Made by a program: the position numbers and the translations under genes. Below, one piece after another: positions 25,740 through 40,810 of a stretch of DNA of 64,000 nucleotides; within the stretch, counting starts at the first letter, position 1, and every line of letters starts with the position of its first letter. The notes beneath the pieces were generated by a model, which saw only the letters and a list, made by a program, of their open reading frames with translations, was not told the origin of the DNA and searched no databases. This stretch comes from Epiperipatus broadwayi (taxonomy: Eukaryota > Onychophora > Udeonychophora > Euonychophora > Peripatidae): contig JAQFVV010013329.1 in assembly GCA_028023455.1 (NCBI GenBank), positions 27,960 to 91,959 on the forward strand. The letters are read 5' to 3'.

Positions 25740-26520
25740 ATATATGAAATATACATACAGAAATAAAGAAGCAGGGTGGGACATAGAGTTTGAATTTAGG
25801 TTAGGAATTAGGATGGTGAGTAGAACCATGAAGGTCAATGTTGGGCTAAGATTGACAGCTTCAATATGGGGAGAACATAGAGAAACATCACCTCAATGAT
25901 AATATAAATGATGACTACTTAAAAGGAGTTATACAACTGTTAATGGTGGAGAAAAAAACTTTATGCAAATGTGAAAAAGGACTTCGTAAATTGAAACCTC
26001 CAAAAGAAGTGGTGCACCTTGAGATTAAAGAAAAATTGATGACATTATTTGAACCTAAATTTAAATAGGTTCCATGGCTATGTTTTAGAAAAGGTGACAG
26101 TGACTAAGTAAAAACTATCAACATTATAATGCAAAACTGCAGACAATAGTGAAACATTGTGAAGTTATTGTTAAGCTATGAGGTTGACTGACAATAAGTT
26201 GTGTCACTCCTCAGTGAAACAGCCTTGATGTATAAGAAGGTGATAAATAAATGTATAAACAAGAATTATTTATGGAATATGCATAAAACTATCAACTCGA
26301 TGGAGATGTAGTAACATATAAAATAATAGTAAATAAAGCCAACAGTCAGACCATGAATTGTAAAAACCCTACAAAGCCCTTTGTATACTACTATTGGGTT
26401 CCGAAGCGTTATTTAAATAAAGCATGCAAATTCAAAAATGAGAAATGCCATATAAGTTGGTAAAACTGGTCATTTACAATGTGTTTGTTGCACACAAGAC
26501 AAAGTTAAAAAGTTAGTTAT
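25740..26520 (+). pseudogene. Gypsy-like LTR retrotransposon gag remnant with zinc knuckle
   Basis: Frames shift repeatedly, but pieces fall in gag order: an N-terminal FEFRLGIRMV region, the capsid-like VVHLEIKEKLMTLFEPKFK followed by VPWLCFRKGDSD, then a SLLSETALMYKKVINKCIN segment (compare the conserved LLSEKDLT...A motif), then YWVPKRYLNKACKFKNEKCH and, after one frameshift, GKTGHLQCVC. The last part is a double CCHC zinc-knuckle: the first knuckle has lost Cys residues, the second keeps C, GH and C. No intact protein can be made. No LTRs identified for this copy. Confidence 0.7.
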
Positions 26521-28146
26521 AAGAAGACTTCAATTTGCAGGGAGTATTTAACAGTAAAATTGAAGTAAAACAATAAGCAAAGTAGATAATAATCATATTT
26601 TTTTAACTGTATAAATTCTCATATAAAAACAATATGAAATTAGCAGCGACATGGATTTATCATTAATTTTGCTTAAAGATGGAACAAATTTAATATAGAA
26701 GGCAAGTAAAATCACAGCTATAGAATATGTGGAGGTTACAGCGTTGGATTTTAATAGAAATGTAATTGATATTCAATGGAAAGTAATGATTATGAGTCAA
26801 GTTGAATGCTGAAATAAAGTGAATGTCATTATCATGAAAAGAGAGCTTACAGGGTTGTAGGCAGATACCGTTTCTGGCTTTTAGGAATTCAAGTAAAGAA
26901 GAAATATGCAAATGATATACAATGGTAATCCAAAATGTGGAGCTAAGCCCGGGTGACTATAAAAGACAGCAACTTTTAAATCATGAATGACCAGATTATA
27001 AGGTTGTCACAGTTGTAAAGTTTATCATTCTACTCTTATCATGACCCTTAAGAAATTGGATCCTTGAATTAAAGAAAGTAAGCCATGGGTAAGACTCTAT
27101 AAAGATCACATTGACTTATTTAATGGAAATATTTTTAATATTGTTATACTCTTAGTCAAAATGAACATAATACAAAAGTCTTAAGTGTAAGAGCCTGGAA
27201 CATAGCATGGAATCTTTGAATTAAAGTTTTGTGTATGAAAACCCTGAAATTATTGTTTCATAAAATAAAACTGTTTTCATATCAGACTTGTTAAAATATT
27301 TTTTACCAACTAGGGGAATATCCCATGCATTAACAACACCTTATAAATTTACAACATTTTAAACAGGTGCTAAATAAAAATTTCATCAGTGATACTAATA
27401 AGGCATTAACTGGCACTGTTTCATCAACATTTCATGGAATATACATTATATAAAAAGACACTGATTGATATATTATTGAACTGAAAATGTCAAAACTAAC
27501 TTCACTCATGTCTAATAATAGTGTGGCTGAAGAAAGATATAAAGATGTGATGTAATCTAAATATGCAATATATTAAAATGGTTTACATGAATAAATATTG
27601 TTTCAATTTAAGTATGAGAAATTACAACTTCCATTGACAGAAGAATAAGATGACACATAAATGACTAGAATGTTTACCAACCAGATATTTGTATACAACA
27701 AAATAATCATCCTAATTCAATGTTAATTTGTACAACTTGAATAAAAAGGAGATGGCTATATAGTCATTTATTTGAAAAAAGTGACTAGTTATGCAAATTA
27801 GAGATTTTTCCAGAAGTAAATTTATTCCCTTCAAAATAACCTTGTCTGAAAGAGAAATAATCAAGAAATATGAAAAAGCATATATACCTCTAACATGGTC
27901 TTCTAAAACAGCAGATTATTTTTGTGAAATAAATATTAATTTTCTAGAGTTAGGAGAGGAATAGAAATGTGTATAGTATTATAAATAATGAATGCTAATG
28001 TATATATAATATTGTTAATGTAAATGAAATTTTATTACAAAAAAAAAATACTACATATTCCTTATATATTTATTTTATTTTTTACTCTAGAAAAAGTTCC
28101 AAAAAGTAGTATGGACTGAATTTAAATTATTTATGAAAAAAATTAT
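26521..28146. other. Degraded sequence, possibly further LTR-element remains
   Basis: It follows the gag remnant and has slightly higher G+C than background to about 27,100, but I found no protease, reverse transcriptase or integrase motif. Nothing else supported. Confidence 0.4.
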
Positions 28147-28159
28147 ATATATATATATT
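28147..28159. repeat. Short (TA)n tract
   Basis: TA run directly before TTGAAGCAGGCGG. Confidence 0.8.
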
Positions 28160-29287
28160 GAAGCAGGCGGATCTGAGTTCGATCCTAGCTTAATGACATC
28201 TAGCCATAAGCCCACTTCAAACCCTAGTACTAACCTTAAATTTCCGAAGCAATGGGGCTTTATACGTTCGAGCCACTCTAAATTCCATAAAGAATAACTT
28301 ATTTTATAAATGTGTATTAAAATTAATTAGTTTCACATTTAAATTGATCAATTCTATTAATAAATTCATGACATAATTATTCATGAATTTATATATTATA
28401 ACTGTTTGTATTGTGTATATATATTTCTAAATATTTAAATATATATAATTGTTTAAAAGTTTCATTGCGTCGGGAATGTTTGATTTTATTTTTAAAAAAT
28501 TTGTTAAGTTTTATTGATTAAAGGCTACATTCTTTCGATAAGCTTTCAGATTTTCCCTTTCCAAAAACAACAATTAAAGTTTTATTAATTAGAAAAATAG
28601 ATAAGGATTTCCTAATTAAAATCATTTTCTGATTTTAAGAATTCATTTTCTAATTAGAAAATGAATTCAAGTTAATGAGTTTGAAAGCCTCATCGAGGGA
28701 ATGTATCTAAAAACAACCAGTAAATCTAAAAACATTGATAATGAAAGAAGCGCTAGCCTGAAGGCATCAGAGAACAGGATATATAGCTCTGAAAAGTTTG
28801 AAGAAGAGCCATCTTTATTGTAGAGAAGTGCAGTAAACTCTATGCATTTTAAATCATGAATTTAAATAGTGTTTCGATTATGGTGAAGGGCTAGAACATC
28901 AGGAATCTGGCTATCGGTTCCTGAAGTCCCCTGAAAATCTTCAATGGAGCTGCTGAATCTTTTCCAGAAAAATCATGCTGCCAAAATAAAATAAAATGCT
29001 GTTCAAGTAATCAATCAAATGGTGCCTACATTTTTACCAACTTGGACATGTAACCTAAGGATCAAGCCTGGAAGAAATGGGTAATATATTTCCATAATTA
29101 TCCTTAAACTTTCTGGCCAGTTTCGAACTTTACTTTACACTCCCTTTAAGAGATCTTTTCATTCTATAAATGTCATAATCTCTGTGTAATAATCTCTGTG
29201 TAAACTTACTTTTATTTATGCTATTATATTGTAATTCTCTCAACATCTAGTCTTTAACTGTCTCTTTTCTTACATGGTGGTTCATTC

Positions 29288-29291
<4 letters not shown>
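28160..29291 (+). repeat. Candidate LTR-type repeat block bounded by (TA)n
   Basis: Begins (TA)nTTGAAGCAGG, like the TTGAAACG start at 14354. It includes a B-box-like GAGTTCGATCC (28174-28184), a 30-bp perfect palindrome (28639-28668) and a TATA-like GGATATATAGCTCTGAAAAG (about 28774) resembling the corresponding TAGCTCTGAAA of the 2.1-kb repeat (about 17790). The right end meets a 46-bp (TA)n. A solo LTR related to the 2.1-kb repeats is plausible but not proven. Confidence 0.35.
28639..28668. repeat. 30-bp perfect palindrome
   Basis: GAATTCATTTTC, TAATTA, then its exact complement. It can form a hairpin on either strand. Confidence 0.85.

Positions 29292-29337
<46 letters not shown>
29292..29337. 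repeat. (TA)n tract
   Basis: 46 bp of TA ending at TTGTACCC, the left edge of the next block. Confidence 0.9.
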
Positions 29338-29339
<2 letters not shown>

Positions 29340-32300
29340 ACCCTCCTCCCCCGTCGCCTCTCACAAAACAAAATAATCTACAATAATATTTAAAATATAT
29401 ATATTCCCGGGTTCTCTCTAGCTCAGTCTTAACAAAATGAATGAAATTAATTTATTAGAAATGATTACTACTAGCTCTTAAACTTTAAAATATAAATACA
29501 GTTATATTATTAAAAATTTATTATTTTCATGAGACATGGAGCGACGACACGGGGAGCGAGACAGACTACATTGAGATATATCCACATGATACTATCCCAA
29601 TGGCATAAGAACACTATACTAAATAATCAACTTATGGTATTCTTATGACTTTCCAAGCTCTTTGCATTACGATTAAGATAATAATCCTATCTTATTATTC
29701 TTTGTAATAATAATCTAACTCAATTAAATAATTTAAGTAAATAAATGAAATAAAATCAAATCAAATAAATCTCAGGTTCATAAATTGCATTTAAACTGAT
29801 TAAATTACGGTAGTAAACTATGAGAAGGGAATTTTATGTCATAAATTCACTACGTAACAACTAACAATAATAAATAAAAATAATGATAATAATAGTATAA
29901 TGTAATCCTATTTCTTCTTAAATGAAATAAATAAATAAATAAATATTACGTTCGTGGTAGTATTTAATAATCCGACAATCAAAATACGTGTTGTAATATT
30001 AGCATATAATTTATTTTAATATTGTGGCAACCAACTTATGACCAATAAAACGATATAATTATAATTCTTTAATTTTATCATACAAATAAATTTTCAAAAA
30101 TTATTATAACACTTTATGTTTATTTACTCTGTGCAAAATTATATGTCTGTTGCAATTATAAATGTGTATTGCGATATCATGCATTCTATGTGGAGAAATA
30201 TAACTAAGACACGAAGCTTACAAATAAATTTACAACATAGTTTATTAATAATTATACAAATAACAATATTTACCTTATGTACATCGGATATCCCTACTTT
30301 CCTGTTACAAAATTACTTTACTAGTTTATCTCTTAACATTAAATTTCTACGTATTTTATTTTTAACTCTTATACAGTATTATTATTATTAGATATCTGTT
30401 TTTAGTTTAGCTTGTTACAAAAATTGTATCTATCAATAATTATCATTAATACTTTATATCTCTATTAATTTTAAAATTATATTTTTACAAAATTTTTACC
30501 TTCGTAGTAAAACTATACAAAATCATAAAATTCTATTTTTATATTATTATTCGTATGGAATCCTAAAGATTCAAACCCTTCCTGAAATTTTGATGTTTCC
30601 GTTTTATTATTGACTATACAATAATTATTAATCAAATACTTATCCAAGCCTTTGCTTCGTATGGTAACCACAATTATTAACATACCATGCACAAATACAT
30701 ATATCTGTTACACATTATTGAATCATTTTTTTCAACCAACATGCAATCTCTATTTTTAAATATCATATAAAATATTAAAATTTTATTATCACTTTTAAAA
30801 CTTTGTTTAGATTTTCCTTTAAAATCTTATATTCATTTCAGAATTACTTTTTTTTTTTTTTTAACTATATCATATGATTCTTCATCTCTTTATGACATTT
30901 ATACTTTCACTTTTAAAATAACAGTTCTAACTCATTCTAGTAAATAACTATTCTTACATAACGACAACCTAGCCTCATTTCTATTTTATGTATCATTTCT
31001 ATAAGAATATCTTTCTGACGATGTATATTCATGAAACAAGGATAGCGAAAATAGATGTGCAAGATCAAAACAACTAGAATATTATCCGTCATAAAATTTG
31101 ACAATGATGGCACAGTGAATTTAAAGAACACCATAGAGGAGTGACCTTTATCTGTCTACCCACCTCTACTATAGGAGTGATGCTAAAGCTATTCCTTCAG
31201 CTTTATATAACATCAAAAAGTTTCAAAGATACGTAAAAAAAACACTGTCCAAAATATATGTGTTCAGTGATAGGACTTAGTTAGCTATACTGAAATCACA
31301 CAAAATACTATGATCCAAATATTTGATTTTTCTTATTTCTTGGCAAAAAACATCATCTTGGTTTCCTCTACACCAGTACTACCAAGTCACTATCCGATTT
31401 ATTTCTCTAGATTTATCTATGCATTACATCGACAAATTCCTGTCTACATTTCTAACAATAATAAAATTCATTTTTAGTTCAAACTATACAGCTATTCTTA
31501 AGAAAATCTTTTACTACTTATCTCGTATATTTATAATATACCAACTATTTTAAAATTATCTGATATTTTTGCAGCATAAAAGTTCAAAAGAATCACATAA
31601 TTATTATGATACTTATTATTAATTATATTTTTTTAAAACAACTTATTGCAAGCACATTTAAAATTACTACCATCTCAAATATATGTTTTAATGTTGGATA
31701 AAATGTGTACTTATAATTTAAAAACTTTCATACATCATTCTTCATTAATAGATGACCTAAAAAAAAATACATTATGCATTATCAATAATATCACAATTAC
31801 CAAAACGATCTCTATCTTCTTGATCGTATTATGAAGGCTTCACCATTCCATTACTTCTTGTAGATATTTAAAACTTCCATACATACATTTTATTTTTTAT
31901 AATAATATTTCTATCATTCTATTAAGCTATTATATTTAAAATCTCATTATTCTTAAATTCATGTTTATATGTTTCCCTAAGCTAATATAGAATTTTTTAT
32001 ATTTTAAATACAATCAAATAAAAATATTAAATTATATTTACGATACTGCTTTGTCGAACTTGCTTGAAAATTGTTCATCGTAAAGCTAAAAAAAAATATA
32101 TACTTTATTTTTCATTCAGTCACTTAATGTTCTATTAAAAAAAATAACTCTGTTTAATAATCTTCATCGACGATGATCCTTAGTTTTCTCCATATTTTAT
32201 ACACTTATTAATTCTTGATATCTCCATCAACATAGTCTGCTAGCTTTTTCCCGCGCGTCTTGGTTTCCCCCGATGCATCTTGTAGATATTTTATTTAAAG

Positions 32301-33879
32301 ATTTAGTAAAATTTTCCGTTTTCCATGGATCCATTTCTATTTAGTCATTTAATTATATATTTCTTTGATCAAACATTTTTCATTAAATTCTTTGTAATAT
32401 TTTCTCATTTCTCTTATATAAAGTTTTTCGGCTCCTCTCAATAAAATACTTATAGCACTTTAATCTTTTTACTTTCCTTTATCTCACAATTCTGGAACTA
32501 TATCTTTTAATAATGTTTTCTTTACAAAATAAACATTCTTTCTCCACCGTTATTTTTTTCTTGATAATAGAATGCATATTAAAATTTTGTTCATAGAGAA
32601 GAATAATTTAGTTTGAAGATAGCTCTGTAAATTTATTGTCATAAATTGTTCTTGACGAACAGCAGCTTCTTTTTCAGATTTTCACATATCATCCCAATTG
32701 TATTCCTTTCAGTTATAAGATTAAGTTTCTGGTTAAGCACAACTAAAGTCGTATTAAGATACTTTCCCATTATTTTTCTTTCAGCAATCACTTTAAATAT
32801 TTTTTCTTGTACTTCCATGTTACTGTAGGCTTTCTGGTTAAATTTGAATAAAATTTCCTGGTAAGATCACTTATAAAATTAGAAATTCATGTCTCGGCAG
32901 TCAAAAATATATTATATGTTACAGAACAACTTTTAGAATAATACGAAATTATAAATTTATATTACTTTTTCGCTACGATGTTATCAGCTATCAAAAGGTG
33001 TTACTTTCTCTTTCACTTTCACATTACTTCTCCCGCTCTGTATAATTCTTAGATTTTTGTCTCTTAATTTTACATTCTTTGATTGGTTAATATTTATTTT
33101 AGCGCGAACAATTTATTCATTTTATTTTGATAACAGAAGGGATGTTTAAAGTTTAGAACTGATGACGTAATGTCTGGAATATTTATACCAATATTTTTAA
33201 ATTCAATTATAGTTTTATATAAAAAAAATTATCTAAGCTTTAAAATAATTATTAAAACAATATTTAATATTTTTAACTTTCACTTTAAAGATTGATGGCA
33301 ATTATATCTAGTTTTAAATTCACACAGTTTATTATTATTTTACCAAGAGTGTGCGTGAAGGCATTTAATATACGGTCACGTGTTTACTAACTTTTATCAA
33401 AATGATTTTTTATTTACGTCTTGGTTTAAATTACCAAAACTGATATATTTTATAAAAAATTTAGAAAATAATTTATAATGTTAAACTAAATATAACTCTC
33501 ACCATCCCACAGTTTATTTTAAAACACAATCTATTAATTTTGATTATTAAATATAATTATACACTACATATAGTATTTATTTAATTTATTAGTTTTAAAA
33601 TATTATATTCAAATTATTAATCTACTTTTAACTATCTATAGCTGTATTATTTTGTATGGCCAGCTTTCACAACCATAAGCAATGATATGATTAAGCTTTA
33701 TTTAATTGTTTTCTTTTAAAATAATATATTACACTGTTACCTACCAGGTATTTTTAGCTTTAAATTGTATTATAAAATTTACTTATCCCATTATTATTTA
33801 TATCTCTTACAAATATAACTTAAAATTTTTTAATAATTGACCTTTCTACCCTACCTATGACCTACAGACAAGGGCACAA
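29336..33879. mobile_element. 4.5-kb block with matching inverted TTGTRCCCT ends between (TA)n tracts
   Basis: The left end is TTGTACCCTCC and the complement of the right end is TTGTGCCCTTG; both abut TA tracts. This could be a DNA transposon, or an LTR element or pair of LTR fragments (TGT...ACA ends). Internal sequence is AT-rich and pyrimidine-biased on the plus strand. I found no transposase, integrase or RT motif and no internal direct repeat. The longest frames (for example 30116-30391 plus, 30937-31134 minus) have no recognisable domain. Confidence 0.35.
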
Positions 33880-33900
33880 TATATATATATATATATATAT
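33880..33900. repeat. (TA)n tract
   Basis: TA run following GGGCACAA. Confidence 0.9.
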
Positions 33901-35383
33901 GGGTAATTTATTAATGTTGTTACTTTAATTGTATGCCAATAATCTTTCGGCTCAATAAAATCATTTGTTCTATTTGCCTTACATAGAAAATATAATATTA
34001 AATCTGATAATAATTCTCACCCATTAGAACTAGATTTATACAGTTCTATCAATCATTGAGTCGAAATAAATTATTAAATGTGTGTTATTTTTATAATTGG
34101 CTAATAATAAATTATTAGCTCCATTTTTACTCTATGCCACCACTATTTTCTCATTTCACTAATATTTGTTTATTCATATATAATCTTAAAATGTTTTTAT
34201 TGCAAAAGGGCCAATAAAGGAATCAAATATATTCTAATTCAAATTTCTGTTACTCACTATTAAGATTCAGGAAGGGCACGATGATTGGGGCATAATTAAC
34301 ATGATTTACAAATACTTTAAAATAATTTTAGTTAAAAGCTTGTTTGACTTTAATCAAATTGATCAAGTTATCATGTAGAACATTCTATAATAAAATGGGT
34401 TTTCATTCTCAAACGGTGACTAGTAAGTCATCATCTCGAACATTGCTGACGTAGGGCAATCTTTCACTCCATTAGGCTGGTTGATGATAATTTCTGTTAT
34501 TTTAACTTAGTGAGGAAGAAAGCACTTCCTCTGCTGTTTATATTAGTCAAAGGTCATAAGACTTGTCAGATGAAAGCTGCCATAGGACTTCGATTATTGA
34601 CTAGCCATCGTCTTTCAATTTCATTTCCTAGCTCATAATTTGTCAGTACCGTTACCTCTCTGTTCCAGTAAATCCCGCTCTGATGCTCGTAATTCATGAT
34701 GAAGTGATTTAAATTAAAGTCCAAAAAATTCTCAGTAAATAAGTTTTCCAATAAAGATTAAAGTTATGCCCTCAAATATGTATCTTGCTCTTCATGAATG
34801 GATTTGCGAATGTGAAAATAAATATCACATTCTTTCGTATAAAATTAGAGTAATAATATCCTTTACTAATGAATACCTTTATCGGCCTTTTATTATCTTG
34901 TCAGTGGCATAGACATAGAATTCCAATATTGCATACTACTCATTGGCATATAATAAGGACTGCCACTCTTATCATAATCATAAACTTTGTTAAAGGCTAG
35001 AATTAATTAATTTAATCTTTATTTAAAATTCAAACAAATCAAATTATTATTATTAAATATTTTCTAAACACACTTTGTTTCTTAGTGCTTAATTCTTTCA
35101 TAATTATTTTAATGTTAATACTCGCTATCTGTGTTGGCAACCCAGACATATACATATGATTCGATTTAAAATTATTTTAGTTATTTATTATCAGATATTA
35201 ATGTTAGTTCAGGGACCTCTGATCCTCACCAACCATTGAGCTAGTTTCTTGGTGCATAGCACTGTGCCGTCGATTTAGATCTCTACTAATCTGAGCTGTT
35301 GAGTTGGGTTTGAATTCAGTTTTGGTTCAGCTGAGTTTGAATCCGTCTTGTAGTTCTTTTTGGTGGTTTTTCGACTGGTACAA
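33901..35383 (+). repeat. Candidate LTR-type repeat block bounded by (TA)n
   Basis: The right end is GACTGGTACAA(TA)n. It contains a primer-binding-site-like TGGCAACCC (35135-35143) followed by about 240 bp of G+C-richer leader-like sequence. No protein domain found. Same end structure as 9744, 17365 and 42927. Confidence 0.3.
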
Positions 35384-36342
35384 TATATATATATATATTA
35401 TCATAAGTATAATAAACTCACATATATTTTAATTATATTTTGTTTATTTAATTGGAACATGATTTGTATACTTATACTTCTGGGTATCATAACACTTTCC
35501 AAAAGAAAAAAAAAATATTTTTAAGTAAACTCCAAAAAAAAAAGCAATTTCATTGGTTTTAGTTTTAAATAATTAATCCATACATTTTTGAGAGCAAAAC
35601 ATATTTACATGTAAATAATTAAATTATATACTATGAATGTGAAAAAATAGAACAGAAATAGACGGCCATTACGAATAATATAGAGCAGTGTGCCCCCCAC
35701 TAATGGCCATTACGAATAAGTGACAAGAAAATAATAGCAAGAAAATGTATTATGTATAACATGGAATTATTTTTTAAAACATTTTTAACTTAAAAAAATA
35801 TCACAAAAGTATAATTAGTTAATTTTTTATATCAACATTTCTTTTTAAATTAAAAACTCAACCAGAGTAAAAACTTCATGAATAATTGTAATATTCTGTG
35901 TTATGATGCAAGAGACTTTTGTTAATCTTATTAGTGACAGTGGATTGAAATTTAAATTTCAGAGTATTAGATGTCTACCAAGGTAGAATATCTGGATCTT
36001 TCTCAACCAGTATTAATATTTTTAATGTTATTCAATACGACATACCTGTGTGAGAGTAGATTTCCTGCTATGATTGAGATAAAAACAAATATAGAAATTT
36101 ATTCAAAATTGAATCAGATCTTAGCATTAAGCTGAACAAAAAATAAACAAGTGAAAACATCACAATAATTATACTAATTTCTTAACCGATTACACTTTTG
36201 TGATATTTATGTTCAAAATTTTTTTTTTTTCATTTTCTTTTCCCATCTTACAATTTTTATTTTGTGATATATATGTTCAAAATTTTACTTTAACTTTTTA
36301 TATTTTTACATCGTATAATTCTACTTAAAGTACACTTCTCAC
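35384..36342. other. AT-rich stretch with small direct repeats
   Basis: (TA)n 35384-35398. The 15-mer GGCCATTACGAATAA occurs at 35664-35678 and 35705-35719, flanking a C-rich segment. A second imperfect direct repeat (TTTGTGATAT, then TATGTTCAAAATTTT) occurs near 36196 and 36260. No gene seen. Confidence 0.6.
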
Positions 36343-36367
36343 TAATATATATATATATATATATATA

Positions 36368-36450
<83 letters not shown>
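36343..36450. repeat. (TA)n microsatellite, about 108 bp
   Basis: TA repeat with one GATA interruption near 36368. It abuts GTGACCTTCTG exactly as at 3753. Confidence 0.95.
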
Positions 36451-36454
<4 letters not shown>

Positions 36455-36960
36455 CCTTCTGGTTTGGCACCAGATATATTAATTGAAATTGTGTAATGCT
36501 ATATCAGACAACTGGTATTATCTTTTAAAAATAAAAGGAAATAATGTGAATTTTAAAAAAAAAAATATTTATGATTTAAAACTATGGTTAAAAGTACTTG
36601 TAGGTGTAATTTAAAAAAAAATATTATTGTTTAATATTTTAATTTATTTTAATTTAATGTATAATCAATGATAGGATAAGGGGGGGTGGCTTGTCACAAA
36701 AGTAGTCAGTTCAGTTTAGGTTGATTCTAATTGGTTTTATTTGTTTACAAAACAGAACAAAGATTTGTTTGAATGATTCTCTAGTTTATTTGCTTTTCAT
36801 ATTTTAATTTATAGTATAAACAGTGAAATATGTTTAACTCATCCTCATTAAAATTGCCAATTCAGTCACATAAGTTTAGTGCCTATAGTACATTATTTGT
36901 AAATATTCATTTATATATGTATCATTATCCAACTTCATTTTTCATTCATATGCTTCATGA
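36451..36960 (+). repeat. Dispersed repeat, copy 2 (partner at 3754)
   Basis: Shares the (TA)n-GTGACCTTCTG start and the ordered blocks (G7 run, TTTATTTGTTTA, TTTGAATGATTCTC, GAAATATGTTTAAC) with 3754-4260. Class unknown. Confidence 0.5.
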
Positions 36961-38626
<1,666 letters not shown>

Positions 38627-40261
38627 AAGACATGACCAAGGGCTGTCATGTATAAACTGCAACAAACTTTTTTTTTCAACCCAGAAGAAGAAAACAAAAG
38701 AACTTTATTTATTTATTTATTTAATCGTATTTAGTAGGTAGATAGCTTAAAGTTTGTTTTATGATTTTATTATTTTTATTATTATATTTATTATGTCTCC
38801 AAGAACATCTCCTAATTGTATAATATTAGGGAAATATTTTACAAGGTATTTATTATTGTTATTTTAGTTCAAGCTTTATCGTGTGCCATATATAAACGTA
38901 TGTGCTTGGTAGGATGGAGACATCCATTGAAGGTTAAAAGGGGTGAACAATTATTTTAAAAGAGTTTCATTGCATAAATCTGATAGTATATCTTTGAGTT
39001 TTTTTAATAGATTAGAAAATAATTATTTTCAATAATTATTTAACCTAGAACATAAAGCCTTATTATTTAAGTAAGCTAAACATTTGCTTTGGATTTGTGC
39101 TAATATAAATGCATTATAAAAAGATTATTTTCTCTTACCTTGCCAATAGAAATTATTTCCTTCTCTCTCAACTGTAATTAATATGTTTTTAAGTTATAAA
39201 TATTATATCAGATATGGAATGTTTACCCATTATTGTGTTTAGTTATTAATTAATATTTTTACAGTAGTTCCTTACCTACTGGGAAGATGAATTGTCTGCA
39301 TTATTATTATACTTGTATATGTGTGTATATTATAAAACTCAACTATAATGTGTAATTTGCAAGTAAAAATGATATATAATCTATCAGTTTCGGAGGATGG
39401 AAATAGACTATTTAAATTTGAATGATTAGAATGTCATTAAGCATGAATTTATTGTTATTTATTATGTTTGATATGAAAAGTGTTTAGTGGCTATTTGTAG
39501 TAAAAGTTAATGATGTTTTATTGGGTCTTGTAGGATCAAGTAATCTCTCTTTTTTGTTATTTGAATATTTGATATGGTAGATTACCTAGTATATCTTATG
39601 GGATAAAATAAAATCCCTTTGTCATAGAAGTATTTGATAGGAGTGGATTGAATCCTCCACTTTTGATATTTGATATTATGAATTAGAGTATGTGAAGCCA
39701 AGTGTTTTATCTCTCTGATGTTTTGGTGATGAGAATTATTCACACCAGTTTATGTAATCTCAGAAGTAGACTTGGGAGTTATTGTTTTGTTAGTTATAAA
39801 ATTAGAATTGTGAAAATCTTTTATCCCATGTGCTTATAGAATGCTTTCATCTTACTCATAGTCATATGCCAGCTAATTTATTGTAAGAAGAAGAATAAAA
39901 GTAGAAATGATTTTCTCACAAAACAGCTGTGATAGAATTAGTGCTGAAGATTGTTTGTCCATTGTCATTGTCTGTATTATGATTTATTTACACATTCATA
40001 AGTAAACCGATTGGATTGATTAGTATTAATTATTTATTGTATGACACACAGAATAATGCACACACAGATATAAAGTACTAATTTAACAGTTATAAAAAAA
40101 TCCATCATTAATGCATAACTTCAATCATTTTGTATTTATTATTTAAATTTCATATCTTCAGCTGCCATAATATTTAATCATAACTAGTATAAGCAAGCAA
40201 AGAAGACAAATCATAATTAATTAGTGATATTATTCATTTCTATTAAACCATTACACAACAC
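38627..40261. other. AT-rich non-coding stretch, nothing recognised
   Basis: No credible gene or repeat partner was found on either strand. Confidence 0.55.
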
Positions 40262-40610
40262 ATTATCTCTATCTTATACTATCACATAATTGTTTATAAA
40301 CAAAGCAAAACTCTCCGTACAGTATTGCCACCCTGTGCCAAACAGAGTAATCAATGAATGCCAGAAGGCTTGTGCATAAAATCCCTACCCAATGCCTACT
40401 CAGCCAATATCCCCAGACTAGTTTCTGGCTTGTGGCCATCGTCAGTGAGGAGCTTTGGATCTGAGAGCACTGCATCTAGATCTTAGGATCTAATGCAACC
40501 CTCCAGCACCCACCTTTTTTCTCTAGTTAATTACAAAACTATGAGAATAAAATTGAAAACACAACATTTTTTTCAATCTAAGCTCAGTAGCTTATATTGT
40601 CATATGATTT
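40262..40610 (-). repeat. Inverted repeat family, left arm
   Basis: Reverse complement of 40811-41119 over about 305 bp, with an extra outer part matching the third fragment at 40609-40702. Contains blocks such as AAAGCAAAACTCTC, GATCTAGATCTTAGGATCTAA and TTACAAAACTATGAGAATAA in that order. The similar 68- and 62-codon frames in the two arms follow from the DNA similarity; I see no known domain. Confidence 0.8.
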
Positions 40611-40702
40611 CATTGATTACTCTGGTTGGCACAAAGTGGCAATACTGTATGGAAAGTTTAGCTTTGTTTATAAACAATTGTGCTAGTATAAGATAGTGAT
40701 CA
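40609..40702 (+). repeat. Third, truncated copy of the same repeat
   Basis: The plus strand matches 41062-41119 (TTCATTGATTACTCTG, GGCAATACTGTAT) and then continues with TTTATAAACAATT...AGTATAAGATAG, shared with the outer end of the left arm. It is nested at the start of the spacer. Confidence 0.75.
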
Positions 40703-40810
40703 TATGATGCTTAATGGTTTAACACCAATCCTGCCTTATAGGATAGTGGTGGCTATGGTTGTTAAAGAGCCAAAGACACCAAAATGTATGGGTGCTGAAC
40801 TGAGTTCAGA

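Noticed and set aside
34566-34751. 61-codon minus-strand frame as a gene
   Set aside because: It lies in an LTR-like block near leader-like sequence, has no domain and no splice or promoter context.
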